This document shows positions 26,164 to 34,797 of a stretch of 64,000 bases of DNA, piece after piece; positions within the stretch are counted from its first letter, which is position 1, and every line of letters begins with the position of its first letter. The notes beneath the pieces are model-generated. The model made no database searches and was not told the origin of the DNA. It saw only the letters and a list, made by a program, of their open reading frames with translations. Location: positions 2,232,001 through 2,296,000 of the forward strand of contig NZ_CP102293.1 of the NCBI RefSeq assembly GCF_025152575.1, read 5' to 3'. This DNA comes from Subdoligranulum variabile. Its GTDB lineage: Bacteria; Bacillota; Clostridia; Oscillospirales; Ruminococcaceae. A program made the position numbers and the translations under genes.

Positions 26164-27024
26164 ATGGAGCAGATGCAAAAGCAATACCACGTACACTACA
26201 GTCCTGCCAAAGGCTGGGCGCGGGTGGATTTCCGCGAACTGTGGCGCTATAAAGACCTGATCTGGCTGTTTGTCAAGCGGGATTTTACCGTCATGTACAA
26301 ACAGACGGTCCTGGGCCCGGCGTGGGTGCTCATCAACCCCATTTTGTCCGCCGCCATGTATACCGTCATGTTCGGCGTCATCGCAGGGCTGTCCACCGAC
26401 GGGGTGCCGCAGACGCTGTTCTATCTGGCCGGAACCGCCCTGTGGGGTTTTTTCTCTGCCTGCATCAACAAAATTTCCGCCACCTTCACCACCAACTCGG
26501 CCATCTTCAGCAAGGTCTATTTCCCGCGCCTGGCCATGCCCATCTCCACAATGCTGTCGGCGTTTATCAACTTTGTGCTGCAGTTCGTCATGTTCTTCGT
26601 GATGCTGCTGTTCTATGTGGCCAAGGGCGATGTCCACCCCAACTGGGTGCTGATGCCGCTGACCGTGCTGCTGCTGGCCCAGGTAGGCCTGCTGGGGTTG
26701 GGGTGCGGCATCATCGTTTCCAGCCTGACCACCCGCTACCGTGACCTGATGGTGGTGGTCACCTTCGGCGTACAGCTTTGGATGTACGGCACGCCGGTGG
26801 TCTATCCGCTGTCCATGGTAGGGGGAATGAGCCGGGCACTGTATGCGGCCATGCTCCTCAACCCCATGACGGCACCGATGGAGTCTTTCCGCTATATCTT
26901 TTTCGGTTCCGGGCAGGTGAACGCCCTGATGTGGGCGATCTCTCTTCTCTGGACCGTTGCCCTGCTGGCGTTGGGATTGTCCCTTTTCAGCAAGGTCGAA
27001 AAGACCTTTGTCGATACTGTGTAA
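26164..27024 (+). CDS. ABC-2 type polysaccharide export permease (Wzm/TagG family)
   Basis: 286 residues, six predicted membrane helices. DLIWLFVKRDFTVMYKQTVLGPAWVLINPI is the conserved cytoplasmic entry of Wzm/TagG permeases. It forms the channel exporting an undecaprenyl-linked glycan, with the ATPase encoded 13 bases downstream. Its presence indicates ABC-transporter-dependent export, so chains are completed inside before transport. Confidence 0.88.
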   Translation: MEQMQKQYHVHYSPAKGWARVDFRELWRYKDLIWLFVKRDFTVMYKQTVLGPAWVLINPILSAAMYTVMFGVIAGLSTDGVPQTLFYLAGTALWGFFSACINKISATFTTNSAIFSKVYFPRLAMPISTMLSAFINFVLQFVMFFVMLLFYVAKGDVHPNWVLMPLTVLLLAQVGLLGLGCGIIVSSLTTRYRDLMVVVTFGVQLWMYGTPVVYPLSMVGGMSRALYAAMLLNPMTAPMESFRYIFFGSGQVNALMWAISLLWTVALLALGLSLFSKVEKTFVDTV

Positions 27025-27037
27025 GGAGGCGTGTATC

Positions 27038-28330
27038 ATGCAGCAAAACAAGGAAATCATGATCCGCGTCCGCAACGTCAAGAAAAAGTACAAACTGGGC
27101 CAGATCGGCGGCGGCACACTGCGCGGTGACCTGCAGAGCTGGTGGGCCCGCAAGCGCGGCAAGGAGGACCCCAATACCCTCATCGGCACCGATCAGCGGC
27201 TCATCGGCACCACCTTCATGGCGCTGAACGGACTGAGCTTTGATGTGTACAAGGGGGAAGCCGTGGGCATCATCGGCTCCAACGGTGCCGGCAAGAGCAC
27301 GCTGCTCAAACTGCTGACCCACGTTACCGCTCCGACGGAAGGGGATATCGATCTGTATGGCCGGGTAGCTTCCATGCTGGAGGTGGGCACTGGCTTCCAC
27401 CCCGAGATGACCGGCCGCGAGAACGTCTATCTCAACGGTGCGATCCTCGGTATGACCCGGTCGGAGATCGACGCCAAGATGAACGAGATCATAGCCTTCT
27501 CTGAGGTGGGCGATTTCATCGACACCCCGGTGAAGCGCTATTCCAGCGGCATGTATGTGAAGCTGGCGTTCAGCGTGGCTGCACATCTGGACAGCGAGAT
27601 CATGATCATGGACGAAGTGCTGGCCGTCGGGGATATGAAATTCCAGAAAAAATGTCTGACCAAGATGCGCCAGGCTGCCAAGCGGGACGGCAAGACGGTG
27701 CTTTATGTCAGCCACAATATGGCAACCATCCGCGACCTGTGCGACCGGTGCATCGTGCTGGATCAGGGACGCATTGTCTTTGACGGCGATGTGGATGAGG
27801 GCATTGCCCGGTATCTGGCCACCAAAACCCAGGATTCCGATTGTGTGGACTACTCCCATTACAAACGCGACAACTGGTATAAGCGTGACAATCTTCGCTT
27901 GCAGGAGGTGCGGATGCTCAGTTCCCGGCAGGGCGTGCTGGAGCGCCGTGAACCGGTGGTGCTCCGGTACACGATCCGGGCGCAACAGCCGGCTGAAGCT
28001 GTGGGAATCCGGCTGGAGATCCGCGATGAGGTGGGCAATCCGCTGGCTGCCGCCTGTGTGTACGATCTGGAACTGAGCGAGGGAATCACCGCATTCACCG
28101 TGCGGTATGACCTGAGCGTGCTGGCACCCGGCAAACACGGCAGCTATTTTACCGTCTTCACGCTGGGGGAGGGCGGTGCCCATACGGTGGAGGATTGGGT
28201 GCCCGGCATGACCTTCAAGATTGTGGATACCCTGCTGGAACATGAAACCGAGTGGAACACGGTGGCCTGGGGCCCCATTCAGCTGCCCAATGCCGTGCTG
28301 ACCGAAAAAACGGAGAAGTACCATGACTAA
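27038..28330 (+). CDS. ABC transporter ATPase with glycan-binding-type C-terminal domain (Wzt/TagH family)
   Basis: 430 residues. Walker A GSNGAGKST, signature YSSGMYVKLAFSVA and Walker B EIMIMDEVLAVGD are intact in the first ~250 residues. The last ~150 residues form a beta-sandwich-like domain (from SHYKRDNWYKRDN) as in E. coli O9a Wzt, where it recognises the modified end of the chain. AAGGAGG marks the ATG at 27038. The extended C-terminal domain suggests the exported glycan carries a terminal signal, possibly added by the transferase(s) downstream. Confidence 0.88.
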   Translation: MQQNKEIMIRVRNVKKKYKLGQIGGGTLRGDLQSWWARKRGKEDPNTLIGTDQRLIGTTFMALNGLSFDVYKGEAVGIIGSNGAGKSTLLKLLTHVTAPTEGDIDLYGRVASMLEVGTGFHPEMTGRENVYLNGAILGMTRSEIDAKMNEIIAFSEVGDFIDTPVKRYSSGMYVKLAFSVAAHLDSEIMIMDEVLAVGDMKFQKKCLTKMRQAAKRDGKTVLYVSHNMATIRDLCDRCIVLDQGRIVFDGDVDEGIARYLATKTQDSDCVDYSHYKRDNWYKRDNLRLQEVRMLSSRQGVLERREPVVLRYTIRAQQPAEAVGIRLEIRDEVGNPLAAACVYDLELSEGITAFTVRYDLSVLAPGKHGSYFTVFTLGEGGAHTVEDWVPGMTFKIVDTLLEHETEWNTVAWGPIQLPNAVLTEKTEKYHD

Positions 28331-29168
28331 AGTTGCTGCGCTGTATATCTGCACCGGCAAGTATATTGCGTTCTGGCCGGAATTTTACGACAGTGCCGAA
28401 CAGAATCTGCTGCCGGGGTGTGAGGTGCATTACTTTGTGTTCACCGATGCGCCTGTCCTGTACGGGGAAGAAGCCAATCCCCGGATTCACCGCTGCCCGC
28501 AGGAGGCATATTCCTGGCCTTTTGCCACGCTGCGTCGGTTCGAAATCTTTCTCAGCCGGGAAGAGGAACTGAAGGCGTTTGATTATATTTTCTTTTTCAA
28601 CGCCAATGCCCAGATCATGACGACAATCACACCGGAAATGTTTCTACCCCGGGCGGACCGGGGAGAGCATCTGCTGGTGGTACAGCATCCGTCCTTTTAC
28701 ACCAAACCCAACTATGAGTTCACCTATGACCGCAACCCCCGCTGCCGGGCATTCATCCCCATGGGACTGGGCAGATATTATGTCTGCGGCGGCATCAACG
28801 GCGGTGAGGCAGCGGCCTTTCTCAAACTGTGCCACACGTTGGACAAGCGCATCCGCAAGGATCTGGCTCACAATGTCATCGCCCAGTGGCACGATGAATC
28901 CCACATCAACCGGTATATTTTGTGGCGCAGGGATGTCCGGGTGCTTTCGCCCAGCTACTGCTGGCCGGAAGGCTGGAATCTGCCGTTGCCCTGCCGTATC
29001 CTGATCCGCAGCAAGGCACGGTATTTCGATGTACAGCAGTTGCGCAAGGATGCTCCGGCCACCGAGCTGCCCCGGTATGTTGTGCGCTGCAATGACTTTA
29101 TGAAGCGGGCGGCACGCTGGCTGCAGCGCCGCCTGCCGCCCAAAAAGGAAGACATAAACGATGAGTAA
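28323..29168 (+). CDS. Family GT6 glycosyltransferase, bacterial NXN type
   Basis: 281 residues. The order HYFVFTDAP (36-44), FFFNANAQI (91-99), QHPSFYTKPN (121-130), FTYDRNP (133-139), GGINGG and WHDESHIN (189-196) follows the GT6 family of ABO histo-blood-group and alpha-1,3-galactosyltransferases. As in known bacterial members, the metal-binding DXD is replaced by NXN (Asn93-Ala-Asn95), consistent with a metal-independent enzyme. It overlaps the ABC ATPase stop by 8 bases. It likely adds an alpha-linked Gal or GalNAc to the glycan; donor specificity is not determined. Confidence 0.78.
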   Translation: MTKVAALYICTGKYIAFWPEFYDSAEQNLLPGCEVHYFVFTDAPVLYGEEANPRIHRCPQEAYSWPFATLRRFEIFLSREEELKAFDYIFFFNANAQIMTTITPEMFLPRADRGEHLLVVQHPSFYTKPNYEFTYDRNPRCRAFIPMGLGRYYVCGGINGGEAAAFLKLCHTLDKRIRKDLAHNVIAQWHDESHINRYILWRRDVRVLSPSYCWPEGWNLPLPCRILIRSKARYFDVQQLRKDAPATELPRYVVRCNDFMKRAARWLQRRLPPKKEDINDE

Positions 29169-30129
29169 TCCCAACTGGCAAAACAAGGTCACGCTGCTGG
29201 TCAATACCTGCGACGCCTATGAGGATCTGTGGCAGCCGTTTTTTACGCTGCTGCAGCGCTATTTTGTGCCGTTGCAGATGCGGATCGTCGTCAATACCGA
29301 GACGAAAACCTGTACCTTCCCCGGGTTGCGGATCGATACGGTGAACTCCACGGCGGAAAGCTACGGCGCGCGGATGCGGGCGGCGCTGGACAAGATCGAC
29401 ACCGAGTATCTGCTTTTGATGCTGGACGATTTCTTTTTGCGGGAACCGGTCCGGATGGATCGTCTGGCCGACATCATTGACTGGATGGAGGCGGACCGAA
29501 AGATCGTCTATTTCAACTGTGACGTGACCGAGGCTGCCTGTGATCGGGAAGTCAACCGGTATCCGGGGTACCGCCGGCTGCCGGCGGGCAACCGCTATAC
29601 GCTGAATCTGCAGGCGGCGGTCTGGCGTACCAGCAAGATGCGGGAATACTGGCAGCACGACGTCAGTCCCTGGGACTGGGAGGAGCGCTGCAACGTCCTG
29701 ACGGCGGCGCATCCGCAGGAAAAGTTCTATTGTGTCCTGCGCGAGGAAGACCGATTTATGGACTACGGGTATCGCAAAGGACAGTGGATGGGCATCTGCC
29801 ATGGCCAATGGGTCCGGGAGGATGTGGTTCCCCTGTTTGCCAAGGAAGGCATCGAGGTGGATTTCTCCAAACGGGGATTTCTGGACCCGAACCACCGCCC
29901 GGCCAGTCTGAACCGCAGTGCCAGCCGGGAAGACCGGTATCGCCGGGTGTACAACTGCCTGGGCTGGAAGTATATGCTGCCGTATTTCCTGTTCTGCCGT
30001 CGTTGCAATCTGTATTCAGCGCTGCATCATTGCGCAGTGGATGAGGACTACTTTCATTATCTGCAGCGCAAAGCGGATTTGCGCAATAAGGAGGGCAAAC
30101 ATTGCCTGCTGGCACCGATGGTGCGCTGA
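29161..30129 (+). CDS. Putative glycosyltransferase of unassigned family
   Basis: 322 residues, cytosolic. VTLLVNTCDAYEDLWQPFFTLLQRYF followed by IVVNTETKTC and LLLMLDDFFLREPVRMD (an LDDFF metal-site-like motif) suggests a GT-A fold. The second half contains NRYTLNLQAAVWRTSKMREYW and SPWDWEERC. I do not recognise a named CAZy family. It overlaps the GT6 gene by 8 bases and is the last gene before the operon terminator, so it likely works on the same glycan. Confidence 0.55.
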   Translation: MSNPNWQNKVTLLVNTCDAYEDLWQPFFTLLQRYFVPLQMRIVVNTETKTCTFPGLRIDTVNSTAESYGARMRAALDKIDTEYLLLMLDDFFLREPVRMDRLADIIDWMEADRKIVYFNCDVTEAACDREVNRYPGYRRLPAGNRYTLNLQAAVWRTSKMREYWQHDVSPWDWEERCNVLTAAHPQEKFYCVLREEDRFMDYGYRKGQWMGICHGQWVREDVVPLFAKEGIEVDFSKRGFLDPNHRPASLNRSASREDRYRRVYNCLGWKYMLPYFLFCRRCNLYSALHHCAVDEDYFHYLQRKADLRNKEGKHCLLAPMVR

Positions 30130-30140
30130 ACAAAAAAGGA

Positions 30141-30171
30141 AAAAGCCGACTGCTTGGGCAGTCGGCTTTTT
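30141..30171. terminator. Terminator of glycan operon, bidirectional
   Basis: A perfect 13-bp stem (30141-30153 with 30158-30170) with a TTGG loop, A-run on the left and T-run on the right; also serves convergent tsaD. Confidence 0.92.
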
Positions 30172-30182
30172 GTATGGAACGA

Positions 30183-31190
30183 TCAGCGGTAATCGATGGG
30201 CAGGGTGGGCAGGCCGTTGAGATCCCAGCCGGCCAGGTTGCCGTCCCGGTATTCATAGTAGCCCTGGGCCGCGATCATGGCGCCGTTGTCGCCGCAGTAT
30301 TTCAGCTCCGGCAGATAGATCTTGGCTCCCAGCTTCTGGGCGCCGTCGTTGACCAGCTGACGCAGCCGTCCGTTGGCGGCCACGCCGCCGGCGAGACAGA
30401 TGGTCTGGGCACCGGTGTCGGCAGCGGCCGACAGCAGCTTTTTGGCCAGGATCTGGTCGATGCGTTCCTGGAAGCTGGCCGCCATATCGGAGACATTGAT
30501 CTCCTCGCCCTTTTGCTGGGCGTTGTGCACCTCGTTGATGACAGCAGTCTTCAGGCCGCTGAAACTCACGTTATACTTGCCCTCCACATGGGGCACCGGC
30601 AGCTTGTAGGCGTGGGGATTGCCGCCCTTGGCCGCGGCGGCCACGCTGGGACCGCCGGGGTAGGAGAGCCCCAGTGTGCGGGCCACTTTGTCGTAGGCTT
30701 CGCCGGCGGCGTCGTCCACCGTGCGGCCCAGCACCTTGTAGCGGCACCAGTCCTCCACCAGTACGATGTGGCTGTGACCGCCGCTGGCCACCAGGCAGAG
30801 AAACGGCGGATGCAGCGCCGGATGGGTCAGATAGTTGGCGGCGATGTGTCCCCGCAGATGGTGCACCGGCACCAGCGGTTTGCCGGCGGCATAGGCCAGC
30901 CCCTTGGCGAAGTTGACGCCCACCAGCACTGCGCCGATGAGACCCGGGGCAAAGGTGACAGCCACGGCGCCCACGTCGGCCATGGTCATATCGGCGTCGG
31001 CCAAGGCCTTGTCCACCGTGGCACTGATATATTCCGCGTGGCGGCGGCTGGCAATCTCCGGTACCACGCCGCCGTAAAGTGCCTGTTCCTTGACGCTGGT
31101 GGCGATGACGTTGGAAATCACCTTGCGGCCGTCCTCCACAATGGCGGCGGCGGTTTCGTCGCAGGTGGATTCAATTCCTAAAACATACAT
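30183..31190 (-). CDS. tsaD: tRNA N6-threonylcarbamoyladenosine transferase
   Basis: 335 residues. Transfers the threonylcarbamoyl group from TsaC product to A37 of ANN-decoding tRNAs, with TsaB and TsaE. ASKHA-fold features are seen: GIESTCDETAAAI at the N terminus, the metal-binding HHLRGH (110-115), SGGHSHI and the C-terminal YCGDNGAMIA. It starts 16 bases after the polA stop, so the two genes form an operon. Confidence 0.95.
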   Translation of the reverse strand: MYVLGIESTCDETAAAIVEDGRKVISNVIATSVKEQALYGGVVPEIASRRHAEYISATVDKALADADMTMADVGAVAVTFAPGLIGAVLVGVNFAKGLAYAAGKPLVPVHHLRGHIAANYLTHPALHPPFLCLVASGGHSHIVLVEDWCRYKVLGRTVDDAAGEAYDKVARTLGLSYPGGPSVAAAAKGGNPHAYKLPVPHVEGKYNVSFSGLKTAVINEVHNAQQKGEEINVSDMAASFQERIDQILAKKLLSAAADTGAQTICLAGGVAANGRLRQLVNDGAQKLGAKIYLPELKYCGDNGAMIAAQGYYEYRDGNLAGWDLNGLPTLPIDYR

Positions 31191-31206
31191 GGGTAATCCA
31201 GTCCTC

Positions 31207-33720
31207 TCAATGTGCTTCCAGCCAGGTCTTGCCGGTGCCCACGTCGGTGGTCAGCGGTACGCTGTACTGCACGACCTGTTCCATTTCCTCGCGCAGCACG
31301 CGCTTGACTTCCTCCACCTCGGCCTCGGGGGCTTCCACGATCAGTTCGTCGTGGACCTGCAAGAGCAGCCGGGCTTCCAGCTTTTCGTCCCGCAGCCGCT
31401 GCCACACATGGACCATGGCCAGCTTGATGATGTCGGCCGCGGTGCCCTGGATGGGGGTGTTCCGGGCCATCCGTTCGCCGCTGGCCCGCACCTGGAAATT
31501 GGAACTTGCCAGTTCCGGCAAGGCCCGGCGGCGTCCGAACAGCGTTTCCACATAGCCTTTTTCCTTGGCGTGAGCGATGCAGTCCTGCATATAGCCATCC
31601 ACCTTGGGGAAGGTGGCTAGATAGGTTTTCAGGAAAGCGTCGGCTTCCTTCACCGATACATCCAGGTCCTTGCTCAAGGAGAAGGCCCCCTTGCCGTACA
31701 TGATGCCGAAGTTGATGGCCTTGCTGGCGGAGCGCAGCTGGGGTGTGACCTCACTCTCCGGAATGTGGTAGATCTTGGCGGCGGTGGAGCGGTGGATGTC
31801 CGCCCCGTGCAGGAACGCCTGCTGCATGGCCTCGTCGCCGGTGATGTGGGCGAGAATGCGCAGCTCGATCTGGGAGTAGTCGGCGTCCACCAGTTCCTTG
31901 CCAGCCCCGGCCACGAAGAAGCCCCGCAGACGGCTGCCCAGTTCGGTGCGGATGGGGATGTTCTGCAGGTTGGGCTCGGTGGAGGAGATCCGCCCGGTGC
32001 GGGCTTCGGTCTGGATGAAGGTGGAATGCACCCGGCCATCGGCGGCCTGGGCGGAGAGCAGCCCTTCCACGTAGGTGGAGAGCAGCTTGGCGTAGGTGCG
32101 GTATTTCAGGATCTGGTCGATGACCGGACTGTAGGGGCGCAGGCTCTCCAGGGTGGCGGCGTCGGTGGAATAACCGCGGGAAGTCTTTTTCCGCGGCGGC
32201 AGGCCCAGCTTGTCAAAGAGAGCCTCGCCCAGCTGTTTGGGGCTGTTTACGTTGAATTCGTAGCCTACTTCCTCGTAGATGCTCTGCAGGATGCCGTCCA
32301 GCTCGCCTCGCAGGCTGTCGCCGAAAGCGCGGATGCCGTCGGCGTCCACCGCAAAGCCGATGCGTTCCATATCCGCCAGCACCCGGGCCAGGGGCAGCTC
32401 CATCTCATCGTGGAGTTTGCGCTGCCCGCTCTCGTCCAGGGCGGCGGCCAGCTTGTCCAGCAGGGCCGCCAGTACCCCGGCGTCGGGGGCGGCTTCACAG
32501 GTAAAGGCGGCGGGTACATCGTATTCCCCGGCCAGATTTTTCACGGCATAGCCGCTGGCCGACGGGTTCAGCAGATAGGCCGCCAGCTTGCCGTCAAAAT
32601 GGATGGCCTTGCCGATGCCGCCGCGGTCCAGTGCCAGGTGGTAGAGCGGTTTCGCATCGAAGACCCAGAGGTCCGCGTCGCTGTCCAGCAGGGCGGCCAG
32701 CCGGTCGGTGCCGGGCAGAAAAACCTGTCCGTCCTGCACGGCATACCAGCTGCCATCGGCGTTCTGGGCCAGGTAGAGCCGGCCTTCCACCACCAGCGGC
32801 AGGGGAGAAGGTTCCACCGCTTCCAAAGGTGCCGCCGATTCCGCCGCGGCGGGGGTGCTGCCAGTTTCCAGCTGCCAGCGGTCGATGAGCTTGTGCATCT
32901 CGAGACCGGCCAGCAGATGGGCAGCGGCCGTCGGGTCGCCGGGACGGCGGGTGTAAGCGGCGGGATCGGTGTCGATGGGGGCGTCCTTGCGGATGGTGCC
33001 CAGCATATAGGAGAGCTCCGCCTTGTCCCGGTTGGCGCCCAGCTTGGTGCGCTGCCCGGGCTTGATGGCGGGGTCTTCCAGATGGTCATAAATGGATTGC
33101 AGACTGCCGAACTTCTGGACCAGAGCCAGGGCGGTTTTCTCGCCGATGCCCGGCACACCGGGGATGTTGTCCGACGAATCGCCCATCAGGCTCTTCACGT
33201 CGATGAGCTGGGCCGGGGTGACGCCGTATTTCTCCTGGATGGCGGCGGGATCCATGGGGATGGTCTCCTTGTTTGTCGCCAGCAGTACCGTGGTGGCGTC
33301 GTCCACCAGCTGCAGGCTGTCCCGGTCGCCGGTGGCCAGCAGGGTGGTGCCGCCCTGTGCCTCGCAGGCGGCGGCCAGGGTGCCGAGGATGTCGTCGGCC
33401 TCCCAGCCCTCCTTGCTCACCTGCACAAAGCCCAGATCCTTCAGCAGTTCCTTCAGTACCGGCATCTGCTGGGCCAGCTCCTCCGGCATGCCGTGGCGGG
33501 TGGCCTTGTAGCCGTCGTAGGCTTTGTGGCGGAAGGTGGGGGCCCGCTCATCCCAGGCGATGGCCACCGCATCGGGCTGGTGGGCGCTGAGCAGGTTGAG
33601 CAGAATGTTCTGGAATCCGAAGATCGCGTTGGTGTAGCGGCCGTCCTTGGTCGTCAGCAGTTTGATGCCGAAGAAGGCCCGGTTGACCAGACTGTTGCCG
33701 TCCAGTACCATCAATTTCAT
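31207..33720 (-). CDS. polA: DNA polymerase I
   Basis: 837 residues. The N-terminal 5'-3' exonuclease (MKLMVLDGNSLVNRAFFG, then GDRDSLQLVDD and MGDSSDNIPGVPGIGEKTA) fills about 1-290. The middle (about 310-450) aligns with the 3'-5' exonuclease region but lacks the DxE metal ligands, so proofreading is predicted absent as in Bacillus Pol I. Polymerase motifs A (DYSQIELRILAHI), B (KAINFGIMYG) and C (QVHDELIVEAP) are intact. AAAGGAG precedes the ATG at 33720. The frame stays open upstream to 34746, but that stretch is antisense to dusB. Confidence 0.94.
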   Translation of the reverse strand: MKLMVLDGNSLVNRAFFGIKLLTTKDGRYTNAIFGFQNILLNLLSAHQPDAVAIAWDERAPTFRHKAYDGYKATRHGMPEELAQQMPVLKELLKDLGFVQVSKEGWEADDILGTLAAACEAQGGTTLLATGDRDSLQLVDDATTVLLATNKETIPMDPAAIQEKYGVTPAQLIDVKSLMGDSSDNIPGVPGIGEKTALALVQKFGSLQSIYDHLEDPAIKPGQRTKLGANRDKAELSYMLGTIRKDAPIDTDPAAYTRRPGDPTAAAHLLAGLEMHKLIDRWQLETGSTPAAAESAAPLEAVEPSPLPLVVEGRLYLAQNADGSWYAVQDGQVFLPGTDRLAALLDSDADLWVFDAKPLYHLALDRGGIGKAIHFDGKLAAYLLNPSASGYAVKNLAGEYDVPAAFTCEAAPDAGVLAALLDKLAAALDESGQRKLHDEMELPLARVLADMERIGFAVDADGIRAFGDSLRGELDGILQSIYEEVGYEFNVNSPKQLGEALFDKLGLPPRKKTSRGYSTDAATLESLRPYSPVIDQILKYRTYAKLLSTYVEGLLSAQAADGRVHSTFIQTEARTGRISSTEPNLQNIPIRTELGSRLRGFFVAGAGKELVDADYSQIELRILAHITGDEAMQQAFLHGADIHRSTAAKIYHIPESEVTPQLRSASKAINFGIMYGKGAFSLSKDLDVSVKEADAFLKTYLATFPKVDGYMQDCIAHAKEKGYVETLFGRRRALPELASSNFQVRASGERMARNTPIQGTAADIIKLAMVHVWQRLRDEKLEARLLLQVHDELIVEAPEAEVEEVKRVLREEMEQVVQYSVPLTTDVGTGKTWLEAH

Positions 33721-33756
33721 AGAAAAGCTCCTTTGGTGCCATTTGCATATGGAATA

Positions 33757-33789
33757 AGTATACCACAAACGGCGCAAATGTGGTAGAAT
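33757..33789. promoter_or_regulatory. Divergent polA/dusB promoter region with inverted repeat
   Basis: A minus-strand -10 (TATACT, plus-strand 33757-33762) faces a plus-strand extended -10 (TGGTAGAAT, hexamer 33784-33789). Between and overlapping them is a perfect inverted repeat TACCACA-N11-TGTGGTA (33761-33785). It may be an operator or a coincidence of paired promoters. Confidence 0.45.
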
Positions 33790-33819
33790 GGAATGCGAAA
33801 TTGAAAAACGAGGTATCCC

Positions 33820-34797
33820 ATGCAACTGAAAAATCTGCAGATCCCGGTGGGGGCGGTTTTCGCGCCCATGGCCGGGTTGACCGACGCCGCCTGCCGCCGG
33901 ATGATGGCGGACCATGGAGCGGCCTGGACCGTCAGCGAGATGGCCAGCGCCAAGGCGCTGAATTTCGGTGACCGCAAATCCTTCGCCCTGCTCAAGGACC
34001 CCGATCCCCATGGCATCTATGCCATCCAGCTCTTCGGTGCCGAGCCGGAAACCCTGGCCAAGGCCATTCTGCTGGTGCGGGAAAAGGGCATCCGCTTCGA
34101 CATTCTGGACATCAATATGGGATGTCCGGCACCCAAGATCACCTCCAGCGGCGCGGGCAGCCATCTTTTGCTGGATCCGCCCCTCTGCGGTGCCATGGTG
34201 GCTGCCGCCCGCAAGGCGCTGGGAGATGACACGCCCCTGACGGTTAAAATGCGCATCGGCTGGGACGCCGATCATATGACCGGGGTGGAGGTGGCCAGGC
34301 AGTGCGAAGCCAACGGCGCCGACCTGCTGGCGGTGCATGGCCGCACCCGGGAACAGATGTATATCCCGCCCATCGATACCGACGCCATTGCTGCCGTCAA
34401 GCAGGCGGTGCAGATCCCGGTGCTGGCCAACGGCGATGTGACCACCGCCGAGGGAGCGCTGGATCTGCTGGCCAAAACCGGCTGTGACGGCGTCATGATC
34501 GGCCGGGGCGCCTTGGGAGATCCCTGGCTGTTTGAACGGGTGCGCGCGGCACTGCTGGGCGAGGAACCGCCCGCCGAACCCAGCCTCAACCAGCGGATGA
34601 TGGCGCTGCGCCGGCAGATCTACGAGATGTGCGAGGAAAAAGGGGAGTGGCTGGCCATGCCCCAGGCCCGCAGCCAGGCCATGCATTATATGAAGGGGCT
34701 GCGGGGGGCGGCTTCCCTGCGGCGTTACTGCTCCATGCTGGAACATTTTACCGACGTAGACAAACTGATCGATGCCGTCTACCGCCTGCAGGATTAA
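33820..34797 (+). CDS. dusB: tRNA-dihydrouridine synthase
   Basis: 325 residues, FMN-dependent reduction of uridine in tRNA D-loops. The TIM barrel begins FAPMAGLTDAACRRM; the catalytic Cys lies in INMGCPAPKI, and the FMN phosphate site in GVMIGRGALGDPWLF. The C-terminal helical tRNA-binding part follows. It is divergent from polA and its last 4 bases overlap convergent yfbR. Confidence 0.93.
   Translation: MQLKNLQIPVGAVFAPMAGLTDAACRRMMADHGAAWTVSEMASAKALNFGDRKSFALLKDPDPHGIYAIQLFGAEPETLAKAILLVREKGIRFDILDINMGCPAPKITSSGAGSHLLLDPPLCGAMVAAARKALGDDTPLTVKMRIGWDADHMTGVEVARQCEANGADLLAVHGRTREQMYIPPIDTDAIAAVKQAVQIPVLANGDVTTAEGALDLLAKTGCDGVMIGRGALGDPWLFERVRAALLGEEPPAEPSLNQRMMALRRQIYEMCEEKGEWLAMPQARSQAMHYMKGLRGAASLRRYCSMLEHFTDVDKLIDAVYRLQD

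Noticed and set aside
33721..34746. Upstream extension of the polA frame
   Set aside because: The extra ~342 codons are antisense to dusB and lie beyond a ribosome site and promoter that fit the MKLMVLDGNS start at 33720.
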